A DNA stretch of 64,000 nt from Achatina immaculata. Taxonomy: Eukaryota; Mollusca; Gastropoda; Stylommatophora; Achatinidae. The notes under the pieces are model-generated. The model was not told the DNA's origin, did not search any database, and saw only the letters and a program-made list of their open reading frames with translations. Shown here in pieces: positions 12,601 through 26,300 of this stretch (positions within the stretch are counted from its first letter, which is position 1; each line of letters starts with the position of its first letter). The stretch spans positions 27,279,314 through 27,343,313 of the forward strand of contig CM019691.1 in the NCBI GenBank assembly GCA_009760885.1, read 5' to 3'. The position numbers and the translations under genes are program-made.

Positions 12601-15600
12601 GGACCACAATGCGAAGAGAATGACATATGTCCTATCATTTCTCCAGCTATATGCCACTAACGGCCAAGACTTTCTGGAATGCATTGTTACTGGTGACGAG
12701 ACATGCACTGAACATAGCACTCCCGAGAAGAAACATGCAAGCATGAAATGGAAGCATCTAGGCTCCCTATGAACCAGGAAATTGAAGGTTGTGCTGTCCA
12801 CTGGTAAAGTGATGGCCACAATATTTTGTGATCAGAAAGACATGCAATGCCGATCAATTTCCTGGAAAGGGAAGTAACCATTAATGCAGTTGCGCACAGT
12901 GCAAAACTGGAGCATTATCAACCACCATCAGATGTTATCCTGGGCTGCTGACAAAAGGTGTGCTGCTCCTCCACGATAATGCTCGCCCGCACGGACGTGC
13001 CAGTTCCTGACGCTGGCAACTCCAGCTCTCTGGTAGGTAAGCTCAACAAAAATGGAAACACTGCATATTGTTGGCCTGAAGCAAATCTGATGTCCCTCCC
13101 CCAGCTGCTGATCTCTATGGAATAAGTAAACATTTTCCTGTACCTAGAATGAGAGCTAGGAGTAGATATATCATCGCATCATGCAGTCTATGGGTAAACA
13201 GGATTTCCTATCCAGAATTTGGTAACATGTCTTATGGCTGGCAGTGCAACACTTAATGGAAGCCTGGTGCATTTTTTTCTCTCTTCAGTTGACATAAATG
13301 ATTGCTATGAAAGAGTGATGCATCATGGATGTACTGCTTGTAAAGGTAATCCTGTCATGCCTTAGAGGCACACAGGGCAGCATTTAAAAAAAAAAAATCT
13401 TCAGTTGTCATAATGACATGAGCAACTAAATAAGAAAGTCACTAATTACATACCGTGTTCTACAGTTAAACCACTTGGCTGTTACTTATCTTATCTTATA
13501 TCCTTCCCATGCCGTTAAACGTCATATAGGGCTCGCAAAGTAGTTCGCCAATTTTTCCTGTCTTCTGCGAGTCTCTCAACCTCATCAAAGGATTTTATGC
13601 CTTTTAATTTGGCCTCTCTTAATAATGTCCTCTTCAGAGTTTCACGCGGTCTGCCTCTTTTTCTTCGGCCTGTTGTGTTCCACTTGATAGCTTGTTTTGG
13701 TATTCTCTGATCATTTCTTCTCATCAAGTGACCAACATATGTCCATCTCCTTTTCCTGATCACCCATGAGACTGGTCGTTGTCCAGTCATCTGTCTTAAC
13801 TCTGCATTGTTCTTGAATTCATTCCACTTAATGCCGAGTATTTTCCTTAGGCATTTGTTTTCAAAAGAGTCTAATTTCTTTTCTATTTCTTTAGTTGTTT
13901 TCCAGCTTTCGCATGCATAAATGAGAGTGGATATTACATTTGAATTGAATAATCTTAACTTGGTTTTTGTGCTTATAACTTTTGAATTCCATATGTTCTC
14001 AAGATTCTTGAAGATTGATGCTGCTTTTGCAATTCTGATCCTAACTTCCTTTCTAGTGTCACCATCCTGGTCTATGTAGCTGCCAAGGTATGCAAATTGA
14101 TTGACTTCTTCAGTATCTGTCCCTTCTATGTGTATTTTTCCATTTTGATTTAGAGGAATTTTCATTATTTTTGTTTTGTCCTTGTTAATTTCAAGTCCTA
14201 TTTGGCTGTTACTACATAACACATAAATTCAGAATACAAACACATGCTTCACTTATCGGTTAAACTTTGATTTGGTCACTATATAAAAAAAATTAAGTCA
14301 GATTACAAAGAAATACACACCTGGCTCTATAGTTGAGCCTCTTGATCGTGGACTCTTACAACCATCTGGAAGTTCCTCGATACTGTCACCTGTTTTAGCA
14401 AGTCTGTGCTGTGACATATATGCATTAAGTGTAGATTTTACACTTCCCACCTTTGGATGCCGTATCGGCAACTGGTCAATCTGGACCTCTGTCAAGGAGC
14501 ATAAGTCTCCTATCGTATTTATGTTGCGTCCTTTCATCAGCTGACATAAGCCTCTATACCTAAATAAGGAAAGCACAACAGAATAAAAGATTCTAAAACA
14601 TGCGAGCCGGTAATCTTTAACTACAGTATACATGTATTACTAAGTTTAAGTCATTTGCATGTCCCTTGCAGAAATTTGCCTCCCTAACAGCTCTCCTGTA
14701 GGCCTCTCGGTTGTAAGCAAGATGGCCTGCTGCTGATGCATCCATTTGCAGATTATCAACGATGTCTTGCAGCCATCTTCGTCTTGGTCTTCCTCTCTTT
14801 CTTTTTTCCATTCCAAGATGATCTTCTTTAAATTCTAGTGACATTTAATGTGTCCAAAATATTTAAGTTTTCTCTGTTTTTAGTCCTCTTTACTAGCCAA
14901 CCTTCTTCAATATAAAGTTCTTGTAGTGTGGATATATTTGTTCTTTTTTGTGTCCATGATATTTGAAGAACTCCTCTGTAGCATTTACATTCAAAGGCAT
15001 TTATGTGTTTCTCAGTTGTTTTGTTAAGTGTCCAGGTCTCACAGGCATATGTTGCGATGGAAAAGATGCATGCCCTTAAAACTCTTATTTTTGTAGTTCT
15101 GTCTGTTCCTCTCCATAGCTTCCTTAGTTGTTTTATTTTTTTGAAGAATGATAGATATCCTTCTTCGTATATTACTACAACGATATAAAATTCTGAGTAA
15201 TGACAGACAAATGTAGTTTAAAAAAGCTATGAAAATGAAGTAGCATCAAATTTATATTAGTAATATTTGTGTGACAATTATTATCAAACTTCCATAAAGA
15301 AAATATGAAAATAAACTACACATTTCAAATAAGAAAGCGTAGTTCTAAAAGTAGTATGCCACAGTGTTCTATAATTACATCTTCATTACTTTCATGACAA
15401 TATTCACAGTATGTATAGGCCTGCTCTTGTCTCTCAGCTGTTGAACCTCTTCTGTAAGCTCCGTCACATTATCTCTTCATGTTATCCTCGACACTTTCCT
15501 TGAGGGTTCAATCATCACTGTAACTTACCCCGCTAAGAGCTCCGGCATTCTTCAGTCAATGTTCAAAACATCCCCTTCTACATCCAAACATCTGTGTATC

Positions 15601-18600
15601 ATATGATACACAGATTTCTTAAAATTTTCTTAAAACAAAGAAAAATAAAATGCAGAATACCAGAGTGATGACGTCAGCTGCGGAAGAATATCATCCAAAG
15701 GCTTGGCACAGGCAACCAGCTCTGGAAAGACTGGCCCAGAATTGTCCAGCTGAGACTCCTGAGTCGGCCTGTATGAAGACTGGCTCCGTGGGCTCACAAT
15801 CTTCCTGGATAAACGGGACCAACAGGGCTCCTGGAGTTGCAACAAAATAAAAAATAAAATCAGAGCTAAAATTTTGCTTAACTGTTTAACTCTTTGCCAG
15901 GAGAGAAAACCCAACATTAAATAAACACTACAGCTGAATCAACTACAACTGCAACCCAAACTGCACTGACAAGAATCTGAACATTTCAAAACAACATACC
16001 CTAAAGTACATGAACTATTAAAACAAAAAAACATTTCTTTCAAAATAACCCTAAAGCTTAAAACTCCTTATATTCCAAAACTGAACCAACACCACAGGGT
16101 GAAATGCTTCAATTTTGGCATCAGTTGCTAATAGCTTTTAGCTTATGGTTCTAACAGTTTTGAGATTATTATTTTATAGGGGAAGAATAATACATGACAT
16201 CAGATAAAGGAGGTGAGAAATATTAGAAATGATCTCTGAGGTAAACTAGTTCTAGTAATAGACAGGTTCAGATTTACAAAAAGAAGGTGAGAGACATCAA
16301 AGGGCCTGCTGTGATGGAAACAAGGGGAGACCAAGCAAAATCAACAAGAGAGTAAAAGCAGCAAGAGCGAGTCAAAGGCAGAAAGGCAAAAGCAAACATG
16401 ACAGTAAGACCAAGTCTACAGCAGCAGCATGATCTGACTGAATTATTAGGGTGATCAAGTCACAGAGTTTGAAAATTCAACAAGACTCAAGCAAGTTGTC
16501 TTCTGTCTCGCAGGAAATAGGGAGCTGGTGTTCCTTGCAGGCAACGCAGTGAAGACGCTGAGCTACTCTATCGTGTTGGCTTCTGTGCAGGTTATGGCGA
16601 TATTTCTCAGCCCCTGAGTGGAACTAGAGAGCAGGGGGGGGGCTGCAATGCTCCTTTAGCAGACTCCACTGATATGGAGACTATGGTCATCCCTGTTCTG
16701 TTAACCAGGCTATGCCTGACATTGGTGGTACCAACAGAGAGGTCAGACAGGGTCTTGGTCAGCTCTTTGTTCACCAACCTTGACACTAGCTTGTCAGCTA
16801 TGGGTCGCTGACTGCCAATGGGACAGCCCCTTCACCTCCAGCAAGTTCTATATTATTAAGGTAGATAGAGGTGTATGACGGTTAGTGGGGTAGGGGTATC
16901 CCCAATCAAAGGAGAAGTAAGACGCCTCCTTACCTCCGTCAGTCTACGGGACACCCTTGGGCAAGGTGGAGTACCCATATAGCCCCCCGATCAGGGTGAC
17001 GTGAAGCCATGGGAGCAGGTGGTGGATGGAATGGGAGAGCAGCTGACAGATAATGTTGGTTATGGTCACCATTCTATGATGGTAGGCAGATGATCTCAAT
17101 GTAGGGACAATGGCTACGATCAAAGACTAGTACAGTCACTGCCCAGAAGGAAAGCAATGGTAAACTATCTTCTGGAAATATACCAAGAAACCCAAGCAGC
17201 AATCATGGAAAGTCAAATAGGAAAAAGATCTGGTGGTGATGCCCCCAGGCCAGATAGATCTAATTTTAACATGGGGAAGAGTGTGAGGCAGAGGTCAGTA
17301 CTAGTAATTGTGATGACGGACAAAATCCTGACGGTGTTACCAAGGAAAACTCCTGCATCAAACTAAAAAGAAAAATAAGAGTAGGAACATGGAATGTAAG
17401 AAGTATGTATGAGGGAAAATATCAAGTAATAAGTGACGAGATGAAAAGAACGGGGATACACATTTTGGGAATCTGCGAACATCGATGGAAAGGATCAGGA
17501 CACTTTAAGAGCGAGAATGATAATATCTTTATATACTCTGGTGGAGAAGTAGGAGGAAAGAATAGAGTGGCTTTTTATTTGGACAAATCAACATCAAAAG
17601 CATTACTAGGCTACAATCCAGTAAGTGATAAAATCCTAACAATCAGACTTAAGGGCATTCCTAGAAATGTAACAATCATTCAGATATATGCACCTACATC
17701 AGTAGCAGAAGAAGAGGAAGTAGAAAACTTTTATAACACACTGCAAACGACAATAGACCATGTATGGAAAAATAATATTTTATTAATAATTGGTGATTTT
17801 AATGCAAAAATTGGTACAGAAAGAGCAGAAGACGAAGGACATGTTGTAGGGAAATTTAGCATAGGACATAGAAATGAGGCAGGTGACAATCTAATGGCGT
17901 TTTGCATGGAAAATGAGCTAATGATCGCTAACACACTTTTTAAACAACATCCAAGAAGACTTTACATATGGACATTACCTGATGGTAAAACCAGAAATCA
18001 AATAGATTACATTTTAGTGCAAAGAAGATGGAAATCAAGTATAACATCAGCAAAAACTTTACCAGGTGCTGACTGTGACACGGACCATGAGTTATTAATA
18101 GCAGACATGAAGATAAAGATAAAAAAGACAGTTACGGGATCAAGACCACTCCGCTTTGATCTTACAAATTTACCAGAACAATACGGTATAGAAGTGAAGA
18201 ACCGTTTCGAAATCCTGATGGCTGTACAGGAGGAGATGACACCAGATGAATTGGCTACGCAGGCCAAAGATATCTTAATAACAACAGCTAAAGACATGGT
18301 TTCAGTAAAGAAAACACAAAAGAATGGATGGATTACAGCAGGTACACTAGAACTGATAAAACAACGTAGAGAAATGAAGACGCAAGGGAAGGTGCAAACA
18401 ACAACAAAGAGAAATATAAAACTTTAACAAAAGAAGTACGAAGAAACATAAGAAAAGACAAAAAACAATACATACAAGATTGTTGTGAATGAATAGAAGA
18501 ACATCAGAAGTGTGGAAGAGATAGTGAAATGTTTAAAGAAATGAAGACACTGACGAGAAATGTCACACCTAAGCTAAATGTAATTTGTGATGAGATGGGG

Positions 18601-20280
18601 AATACCTTGACAGAGACAGGGGAAATTCTAGAAAGATGGAAGGAATATTGCAAAGGAATGTATGAAACAACCGACTGTGGAAACAGAAATCAACAGTGTG
18701 AATTATTATTGGAGGAGAAAGAACCTGAACCGACAATAGAAGTTTTATGGGCAATAAATAATCTGAAAAATGGTAAATCACCAGGATGTGATAACAGCTG
18801 AATTTATTAAAGCAGTAGGAAAGGAGTGTGCAACAATCTATCATGCTCTGTGCAAAATATGGCATTCAGGTATTTGGCCAAAAGAATGGAAAAGAACTAT
18901 ATTCGTTACGATTGTCTCTATCGGGAATCTTTTGTCTGTAGGCGTGGTTTTTTTTTTTCTCCTTTTTTTCCTCCTCCTTCTTCCACACACATTTCTGCTT
19001 CTCACTGGGAGCAAGACATTTCAGATAAGTTCTATATGTTTGTATTTCGTTGTGTATGTATCCTTGAATAAGGCTCACGCCGAAATATCGGATGTTGTAT
19101 GTTTTTCATTTATACATTCTCATACTTTATATTCGTTTTTTTCTCACCTTGCTCACTTCCTCCCTCACTTTGTAAAACTGCACCATACACCTCTATCTAC
19201 TTTATTTATTTGAACCAGTTTTACTGCAGTCGCCATCCCTTTTATCTATATTATTAAAAGATGTTCTTGCTATGGTCTTGCTAGGGGCTGTTTCAATTGG
19301 TATATGATGACTTTCTAGGACCTCGCATATGTTATACAACAGAGGATGCTGTATGGTTACATGGTGATCCACACCGCCAACATGAAGGGGAAACCTTTTA
19401 CTGCAGCTAAACCCTTACAATTAATGTTACTAATCACAAGAAATCATTACACTTTTAACAAAATTCACCAGATCAAGAAAATCATATACACAGAGTATTA
19501 AGTGTTACAAACAAAACAGCTCATTACCATTCTTGGAAGGCACGCACTTTCTAAACATACACACTCACAATAAACAGATCTGTTTACAACAAACAACAAA
19601 CCTGTTTTGCTGAGGAGTCAAGTCTTCTCCTGTACCCTATCCTCTGGGACTGGGGATATTAGGGGAAGTTTTGAATTTCACAACCTTTTGAAAAATGTTT
19701 CACTGACTGCATTTATAAGCATTCAATTCACTTATAATATAAATGCCTTCACTTAATATTGTGCATTTTACAAAATATTCACATTACTGGCACTAATTCT
19801 ACAGCATTTGAAATTTTTTTTAAAATACCCAGTTCTGAGTGGTTAGCCGCTCTGTTTACTAATCCAGTGGAACCTGGTTCAAGTCCCAGCAGTGGGATTT
19901 TTACCCCTCCAGGGTCCACCCAGTCTCTAAAAAAATGGGTACCAGAGTAATCTAGGAAGGTTAAATGCATCCTGGTATGATACTGACCACATCACATTTT
20001 CATGTGCCTTGGAAATACAGGGCCAAACAGTATCCTCAATATGCTTTAATGCCATGGAAATGAGAATTTGACCTTTATTTACCTTTTACCCACTTCTAAA
20101 GCTGAGAGACTGAGGCACCTCTAGTCAGATTCAAACTAGTGACTTTCACCAAAAATAGACAGGTGGACTAAACACTTTCACTACATGGACACCAATGTTC
20201 TAAGTGTTTGCAGTCTGTGTACAAAATGTTCAGCTCATGTGCAAAAAAATATTGTGTGTGCAAATGTGTGTAGTAACAAC

Positions 20281-20312
<32 letters not shown>

Positions 20313-23300
20313 ATACATATATGTATACATATATATAGACACACACACACACACTCACACACCGTAAAGGCCTGCACATTTTATAACAGGATAAACCTGC
20401 TGTAATTTTCAGTCACGGGTATTTAGTTAATTGCAATGATGATTTCTTTGCTTACTTATTCAGTGATTCTGCTACAGTACTACCGTAACTATACGATAAA
20501 AGACCATTTGAAACATACGATCCAAAAGTCATATCTCAACAAGAAATAAACAGTAAAGGAAAAACATGCACCATCATTGTATTTTTCTTGATTGCAATTA
20601 TAGCACAGAGTAACATCTGGAAACTGGAAAATAAAAGCTAGCTCTCTCTGTCTCTCTGTGTGTGTGTATGTGTGTGTGTGCATGCATGTGTGTGTGCATG
20701 CATGTGTGTGTGTGGGGTGGGGGCTCCAAAACTTTTTTGCACTCTATGACTTTTTTCTGTGCGCAGCTTAGAGGGAACAGTGATGGTGCTTTTTTTTTTT
20801 AATCATAAACAATGGTTCATGCTAACTCTTATCATGTCTACATGGACACCCATGCCAACTCTTATCATGTCTACATGGACACCCATACTGACTCTTATCA
20901 TGTCTACATGGACACCCATGCTAACTCTTATCATGTCTACATGGACACGCATGCTAACTCTTATCATGTCTACATGGACACCCATGCTAACTCTTATCAT
21001 GTCTACATGGACACCCATGCTAACTCCTATCACAACAATAGATTTTAAAAACCACAAAATATTTAAAATGTCCTGTTTTACTGGTTCATACTGCACAGTG
21101 GTATCCTTTTAATCATTCTTATACCGAAAAGTTTTTTTAAACTAATTAGTAATATTAAAGAAAATCACATCTGAATAAACAATGTATAGATTTCATCTAC
21201 AGTTTCTAACAGAGTGAAGAAAGAGAATGGGAGGTGAGGCAAGAGAGGCTGTTTGTGCTATCTTACCCTGGTAAAGAATAAAGATTTTTGGCCAGGGCTG
21301 CTCGTCTTTGGTGAAATCATTGGTGAAGTTTGAACAAATGCCTTGCAGTGCTCTCTAACTGGGCTCTCACCGCTAACAACGGGTTCAGCAAATGAAACTC
21401 GCCGGCTCTGTCAAGAAGTGAACCAGCGCAAGATAATAAATATGGTGCTTTTTTTTTTTTTTTAATAATAAACAATGGTTCATATGAAACATGTTCATTG
21501 TGAAGACCTTTCATTAAAGACCTTTTATTTTCATTATGATAACAATGATATTGTTTAAGACCTTTCTGAAACTGTGGACATGAGTTTCCTGCTGAAGCAC
21601 TTGATTATATGAAACAGAACTGAGCTGGATGGGGAGTGGGTTACTGTGAATGATTGACTGATCTTAACACTGTAGACAGGACATCCCAATATCTGCTCCA
21701 CTGCCCATTCCAGTAACCAATGTAAGATGTGTATACTAACTGCCCCTGTCATGGACTGACTGTGGGTTTGTCATTTCTGTTTGGGGGGGGGGGGTGTGTG
21801 TGTTAGCTTATCCTTCCCTAGCCCTGCTTCACTCCCAGTTTGTTGATTCTGCAGATATTGGGGTTACTCTCCCATTCCAACTCTTTCATATCCACACAAT
21901 CTATCCATAACAGGATTAATCATGACTTTGTTATTATCACACTGGCCCAATATTTGAATCATATTATTGTAACCTAGCTGGTATTTTGATATCAGCATGT
22001 TCCATAAAAAGAGGTCGACCACATGAAACTCTAAAGAGGACAATTTTAAGAGAGGCCAGGCTGGAAAAACAATTAAAGAAATAGAGAACAAATTACTCCT
22101 TTGAAAACAAGGAAAATACTCAGTATAAAGTGGAACAAATTCATGAACAATGTAGAGATAAGGCAGATGAGTAAACAACAACCTGCCTTATATGTGATCA
22201 GAAAAAGAAGATCGATATATGTCAGGCAAATGAGAGGAAGAAACAGAGAATCCCAAAACAACCTATCAAGTGGAACACAACAGGCCAAAGAAAAAGAGGT
22301 CAACCATGTGAAACTCTAAAGAGGACATTGTTTAGAGAGGCCAAATTAGTAGGCATAAAATCCCTTGATGAGGCTGAAAATTTCACAGAAAACAGGAAAA
22401 CTTGGTGAACTACCATGCAAGCCCTATGTGATGTTTAACAGCACAGGAAGGATGTAAGATGTTCCATGCACATAAGTCAGGGTGTCATCTTCATATGTCT
22501 AGATGCATCCTGTACCAAATGTTTGAAGATGACCAATCTTGGCTGAGTAGATCCTGAACAGCACTGGTGAAAGTGTAGAATTAGTGGTTTGCTTGAACTC
22601 AAGAAACAGGCTTCTCTAACTCCACGACTAGGGAAAATCTTTTGTGCCCTACCTTATTAATCTGGCTGAGTGAATAGAACAGCCTGTTTCTAGAACAGCT
22701 GAGAGGAGCTGATAAAAACACTTGACCAATCTGATTTGCCGACATCGAAAACTGCAGTATCTGTTACACATCCATCTTTGTTTCTATTAGCAACATTAAA
22801 AGTTTATTATACTGCCTAAATATATATATATATATATATATTGTTTATATAATGAAGCATATATAACTAACAATTACTTATGCAAAGATGATGCTAACAC
22901 TAGCGCGAAAGAGCTTGCTGAATAAAATAATACAGAAAGTGGCAGAAGGTCCTACCTTTCCTGATGGTGGAGTCTCAGTACATCTCTTCAGGATGCTGCA
23001 GCCCGGCGATCTGTGTGGTGACCAGTCATACACAATGGCCACATTCTTCTCTGGCGAGACCTGGCCGTCGGCTTGGATCACAATCCCTGTGCTACTCTCC
23101 CTAGTACAGTCTTCTGCCTGTGCTGGACTGTCGGCAGCTATGTCTGCCTTGGCGTTTTCGTCTTCCTTGTTCATATCTTTGTCCAGACTTCTGTTATCAT
23201 TGCACTCTGCGCCACTCTCTAGATCTGAACATTTTACTGCCGATTCGTCATGTTGAGAAATCCTCACCAGCAAAGACTCTCCTGTTGCATCACATTCCAA

Positions 23301-26300
23301 GCTTTCAGTCTCAGTACTTTCCTGAAGCTGAACCTGTTTTTCTGGTTCACAACCTTCTCCCATCTTTGGTAATAATGCAGTTTCAACATTTCCAGCTGTC
23401 TCACTACATACAGAAGCGACTCCAAACTCTGGTATATTTGTGATACCACTGAGCTCCTGATCTTCACCTTCTGGACTAAGACAGATTACTTGCTGCTCTG
23501 CCTGGAGTTGATCTGGTGACACAGTTGTGCTGTTATTTGTTGCAGAAAGTTCTACGGAAATTGTTTCCTGTTCTGTATCTTTGCCTATGTGTTGTGATAA
23601 GGAATGACTGATTTCACTGGCATTATGAGCAGAGGATTCAGAGATTAGTTGCTGGCTAGCAGATGAATCTGTTTCCATGTCACAACTGTCTGATTTGGTT
23701 AGATCCACTATCTCTGATTTCTCTAAACTCTCTTCTGCATGTGCAGACTTTGGTGAATAAGAAGCTGGTATGTCATTTATATCTAAACTGTCATGATTTT
23801 TGTCTGAACTGTTACAGCTGTCTTCTTTATGTTTCTTCTGATAATCTGACAAAGGTTGACTGTCTTCATTACTTAAATCAGCATTGCCATGATTTCTGTC
23901 TGGACTATTACAGCTATCTTCATGTTTCTTCTGATAATCTGACAAAGGTTGACTGTCTTCATTACTTAAATCAGCATTGCCATGATTTCTGTCTGGACTA
24001 TTACAGCTATCTTCTTTATGTTTCTTCTGATAATCTGGCAACGGTTCACTGTCTTCATTACTTAAATCAGCATTGCCATGATTTCTGTCTGGACTATTAC
24101 AGCTGTCTTCTTTATGTTTCTTTTGATAATTTGACAAAGGTTTATTGTCTTCATCACTTAAATCAGTATTGCCATGATTTTTGTCTGAACTGCTACAGTT
24201 GTCTTCTTTACGTTTCTTCTGATAATCTGACAAAGGTTTAATGTCTTCATCACTAAAATCAGCATTGCCCTGGATCACTCTTTTCCTCTTCCTCAGAGCT
24301 GAACCTTGACAATGCGACTGCTGACTTTTTGTCAATCTACCATTTCTTTTCAATATGCGTTTTCGTCTACCTAAGATAACAGATGCAGATAAACTGGAGG
24401 TTTTCTTTGCAAATGGTGAGAGAGATTTTATTTTATTTTTTATTTCATCAGCTTCTCTTACCATCGTTATTTCCATTTTACTTGTAACATTTACATTATC
24501 AGAGTTACTGCTCACTACTGTGATTTTCTTTGAAGCAACAGATTCACTAACATCCACATTTGCCAGCTTTCTTTTCTGCGATCTTCCTAATCTTTTGACA
24601 GTGCTGTGGCCTCTGTCAGGGTTAGTTTTCGGGGATGATTCTGGAGTTATCTCTCCTATCTTCTGTAAGACACTATGGCTAACTTTCATCTCTGTGAACA
24701 CCATTTCCGAATCATGAACATCAGTTCCAGATACAACTGGGGCTAAGTTAGAAGAAAAACTATCCAGCTGTTCAACAGCTGAAACTTGGGTCTTATGAAA
24801 TGGCTTCAATGAGGAATCAGTTTCTTCAAGTTGTGGTGATGACACATGTTTGCTCTGATCTGACTCGCTGGAACCACTCCAGCACAAACAACTCTTTGTG
24901 TCTCTTTTATTTTTTACATTCATTTTGCACTTTACCTTCGCAAATGACTCACATTCAGCACATGCCTTGTTAAATTTGTAGCCTTTCTTGCCTTTTTTGC
25001 TGTTTTCATGGCAAAGTCGTTTCGGGGTCCTTCTCTTTCGCTTGTTTGGAGTGTATTTTACAGCTTCATCTGTCAGGGTTGGTTGTGCGCAAACAAAATC
25101 TGACTCTGAGCTGGAGCTCTGCTTGGCAGATAACTCACATGAACTACTTGATGTTTTACTATTGTCAGTTGTTGAAGAATTTGAACTACCCTTGCCAGAA
25201 TTGTTCAAAGACATTTCATCTACTGATGAAGGTACTGTTGGCATCATCATGTCCAATGACATCATGTCCAATGACATCATGTCCAATGAGTGCCTGGAAA
25301 GTTCTTGCTCCTCTGCACTGGGAAACAGATTCTCACTCTCTGGTTGAATTATACTGTTTGTATCTAATTTACATTGACTGCCTTCTGAACATTCTTTCTG
25401 GTCTTCAGACTGAACAGATTCCAATATTCTCTGCTGTTCAACAGTACTCTGAATGTTCATGTCTTTTGTTGTTTCAAAGCCCTGAGAAGATGTTAATTCA
25501 GGAATTTCAGTTGGGAATGGTTCTGATGCTATTTGTTCACCTTGGTCATTTGTCCCTTCATCTACTTGATTTAAGTCTGCTCTAGATATCTGACTATTAG
25601 CTTCTATATCATAATCAGTAAAAAGTTTCCTAGCACTTGTAGCTCGCACTGGAGGTGAATTACTGTTTTCACATTTTACAGGAGTCTCAGCTACTGACTG
25701 ATCTGTTTCTTTAGCATGCTGCTTGACTTTGAACGGGGATTGTGTGTCTTCTACAAGGATGCTAGAAACATTGGCAACAGTTTTATTTTCTGCATTTTGT
25801 TCAACCTCTGAAGCTATACTTGTAGAACTCTTGGCCTGTTCAGATTCACTAGTGTTGTGCTCTTCCCCTAGGACAATCTGCTGGTCTTCCTTGGATATAC
25901 TACATCCTTGCAATTTTTCTCCTGAAGGTGAACTAGAACTTTTGACATCACATTCCTGCTCATTAATCTTCTTGAGAGGGACTCTGCGAGGTGTTCTAAC
26001 ACCTGTAGGAAAAGAAGCCTTTTCGAGTGTGGAATTCACTGTCACATTAGTAGTCTCATCCTGGCTTCGCACTCTCCTTAGTGAGATTCTTCTTGGCGAT
26101 TTAGTAGAAAGAGATTCTTGGCTGAGGCTGACTTTAGCCTGTCGGAACATTTCAAATGGTGCATCCATTTTAACAAGGTCAGTCACAGACTGCAAGCTTT
26201 GTTTTGAACTACCATCATCCCCTACAGCGACACTGTCAGACACACATGAATCAGTTTCTGAAGTCGAAACCAACCTTTCACCTTGATTTTTAGATGTGTC

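Noticed and set aside
12208..13133. Minus-strand frames of 64-112 codons.
   Set aside because: They are antisense to the decayed plus-strand mariner, whose TGDET and HDNARPH blocks define the real orientation.
19835..19910. A genuine tRNA gene.
   Set aside because: A and B boxes are present but the acceptor and anticodon stems do not pair convincingly and a SINE body follows.
20803..21112. Repeat proteins on both strands (HVDMIRVSMG-type and STWTPMLTLIM-type).
   Set aside because: A 33-bp minisatellite unit is divisible by three, which keeps frames open by chance.
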